Source: CAVWGP01 sp963754645 (GTDB lineage Bacteria; Pseudomonadota; Alphaproteobacteria; Bin65). Taken from it: a stretch of DNA of 64,000 nucleotides. The notes under the pieces are model-generated. The model was given only the letters and a program-made list of their open reading frames with translations, had not been told where the DNA came from and made no database searches. Where the stretch lies: contig CAVWGP010000004.1 in NCBI GenBank assembly GCA_963754645.1, forward strand, positions 1,116,001 through 1,180,000, written 5' to 3'. Made by a program: the position numbers and the translations under genes. This document shows positions 63,435 through 64,000 of the stretch, piece by piece. How positions within the stretch are numbered: the first letter of the stretch is position 1; the number at the start of each line of letters is the position of its first letter.

Positions 63435-64000
63435 CCACGAGCGCGGCGGTACAAACCAAAGTTCGACGGTTCTTGCGCGGACAAATACCGACCGCGGCGC
63501 TCATCGTGCTTTGCCTATTTTCCGCTGCCCTGTCGAACCGCTTTCTCACTCAGACGAATCTGACGAACGTACTCATGCAGGCTTCGGTTCTCGCGGTTCT
63601 GACGATCGGCATGACCTATGTCGTGATCAGCGGTGGCTTCGATCTTTCGGCCGGCTCGGTGATTGCGCTGTCGGGCTGCGTGGCGGCCGCGGTCATGCTT
63701 GAGATCGGCATCGCGGCCGGTGTCGCAAGCGGCATCGCCGTTGGAGCGCTGGTCGGCCTGGTTAACGGCCTGATTGTCACGCGGCTCCGGGTCAATCCGT
63801 TCATCGCCACGCTGGCAACCATGGTTCTGGTGCGCGGCGTCGTCTTGCTGATGACCGAGAGCGCGCCGATCACGGGCGACAGCGGCCTTCCGGATTCATT
63901 TGTCCGCTTCGGCATCGAGCGTCTGTTCGACATCCCCTATCTCGTCTGGACGGCGCTGTTGCTGTTCGTCGTCTTCACCTGGCTGTTGCACGCCACACCC
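63431..64000 (+). CDS. Sugar-type ABC importer permease, RbsC-like, 3' partial
   Basis: Inner-membrane permease starting with GTG at 63431 in a GTGA overlap with the ATPase; it runs off the right edge after 190 codons. Features are the N-terminal helix IPTAALIVLCLFSA, the segment LTIGMTYVVISGGFDLSAGSV typical of the ribose permease family, and VNGLIVTRLRVNPFIATL. No periplasmic binding protein is within the window, so the ligand class (sugar, nucleoside or other) is open. Confidence 0.92.
   Translation, partial: MTTSAAVQTKVRRFLRGQIPTAALIVLCLFSAALSNRFLTQTNLTNVLMQASVLAVLTIGMTYVVISGGFDLSAGSVIALSGCVAAAVMLEIGIAAGVASGIAVGALVGLVNGLIVTRLRVNPFIATLATMVLVRGVVLLMTESAPITGDSGLPDSFVRFGIERLFDIPYLVWTALLLFVVFTWLLHATP

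Noticed and set aside
1..64000. CRISPR arrays, insertion sequences, prophage genes, rRNA genes
   Set aside because: No spaced short repeats, transposase, phage-type or rRNA sequence was noticed on either strand.

Overview
The window is GC-rich, densely coded chromosomal DNA from an alphaproteobacterium, probably a Rhodospirillales-like or related uncultured lineage. The inference rests on gene order. Blocks typical of Alphaproteobacteria are recognisable: moaC-moeA-lexA facing comEC; ppiD back to back with tpiA-secG-pyrG-kdsA-eno-ftsB-pdhA-pdhB-pdhC-lpd-lipA-coq10; cinA-pgpA-ispDF; ntrB-ntrC-ntrY-ntrX-trkA-hfq-hflX-mazG; and tmk-holB-metG-tatD-MBL. Other alphaproteobacterial traits are a pyruvate dehydrogenase E1 beta with its own lipoyl domain, an NtrX without a GAFTGA motif, a fused IspDF and a GTTC-N7-GTTC SOS box.

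Layout. 1-4.5 kb: end of comEC, lexA with its SOS promoter, molybdenum cofactor genes. 4.6-8.1 kb: a copper module (csoR, copA) with twin palindromic operators, sitting where many relatives carry trp genes. 8.1-17.5 kb: envelope folding, glycolysis, secretion, CTP and Kdo synthesis, cell division. 17.6-25.3 kb: pyruvate dehydrogenase complex, lipoate synthase and a COQ10-like protein. 25.3-28.2 kb: a CAAX-type protease, CinA, PgpA and IspDF on the minus strand. 28.4-40.4 kb: the Ntr nitrogen regulators, TrkA, a D-amino acid transaminase, a phosphatase, Hfq, HflX and MazG. 40.5-51.4 kb: mainly a minus-strand run of housekeeping genes ending in a pair of aldo/keto reductases and a TIGR04076 protein. 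A tRNA-Ser(UGA) stands at 51.6 kb.

Beyond the tRNA (51.7-64 kb) the content becomes accessory and catabolic. A plus-strand run encodes an alpha/beta-hydrolase-fold protein without a nucleophile, a luciferase-like monooxygenase, a NitT/TauT-type ABC importer and a two-subunit Rieske oxygenase. Facing it is a minus-strand run: an unusual B12-dependent acyl-CoA mutase large subunit, its cobalamin-binding subunit and a phenylacetate-CoA-ligase-like enzyme. The mutase has several substituted active-site positions and is the best candidate here for new chemistry. A sugar-type ABC transporter runs off the right edge.

A striking technical feature is ten single-base frameshifts in nine genes (comEC, eno, pdhA, pdhB, ntrC twice, ntrY, ntrX, holB, the CoA ligase). 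Every one is explained by one surplus base, never a missing base, and several of the genes are normally essential. Insertion-type assembly errors are the likeliest cause. I annotate these genes as whole genes and give the shift points. No IS element, CRISPR array, integrase or rRNA gene was seen, and no gap between genes exceeds 300 bases.
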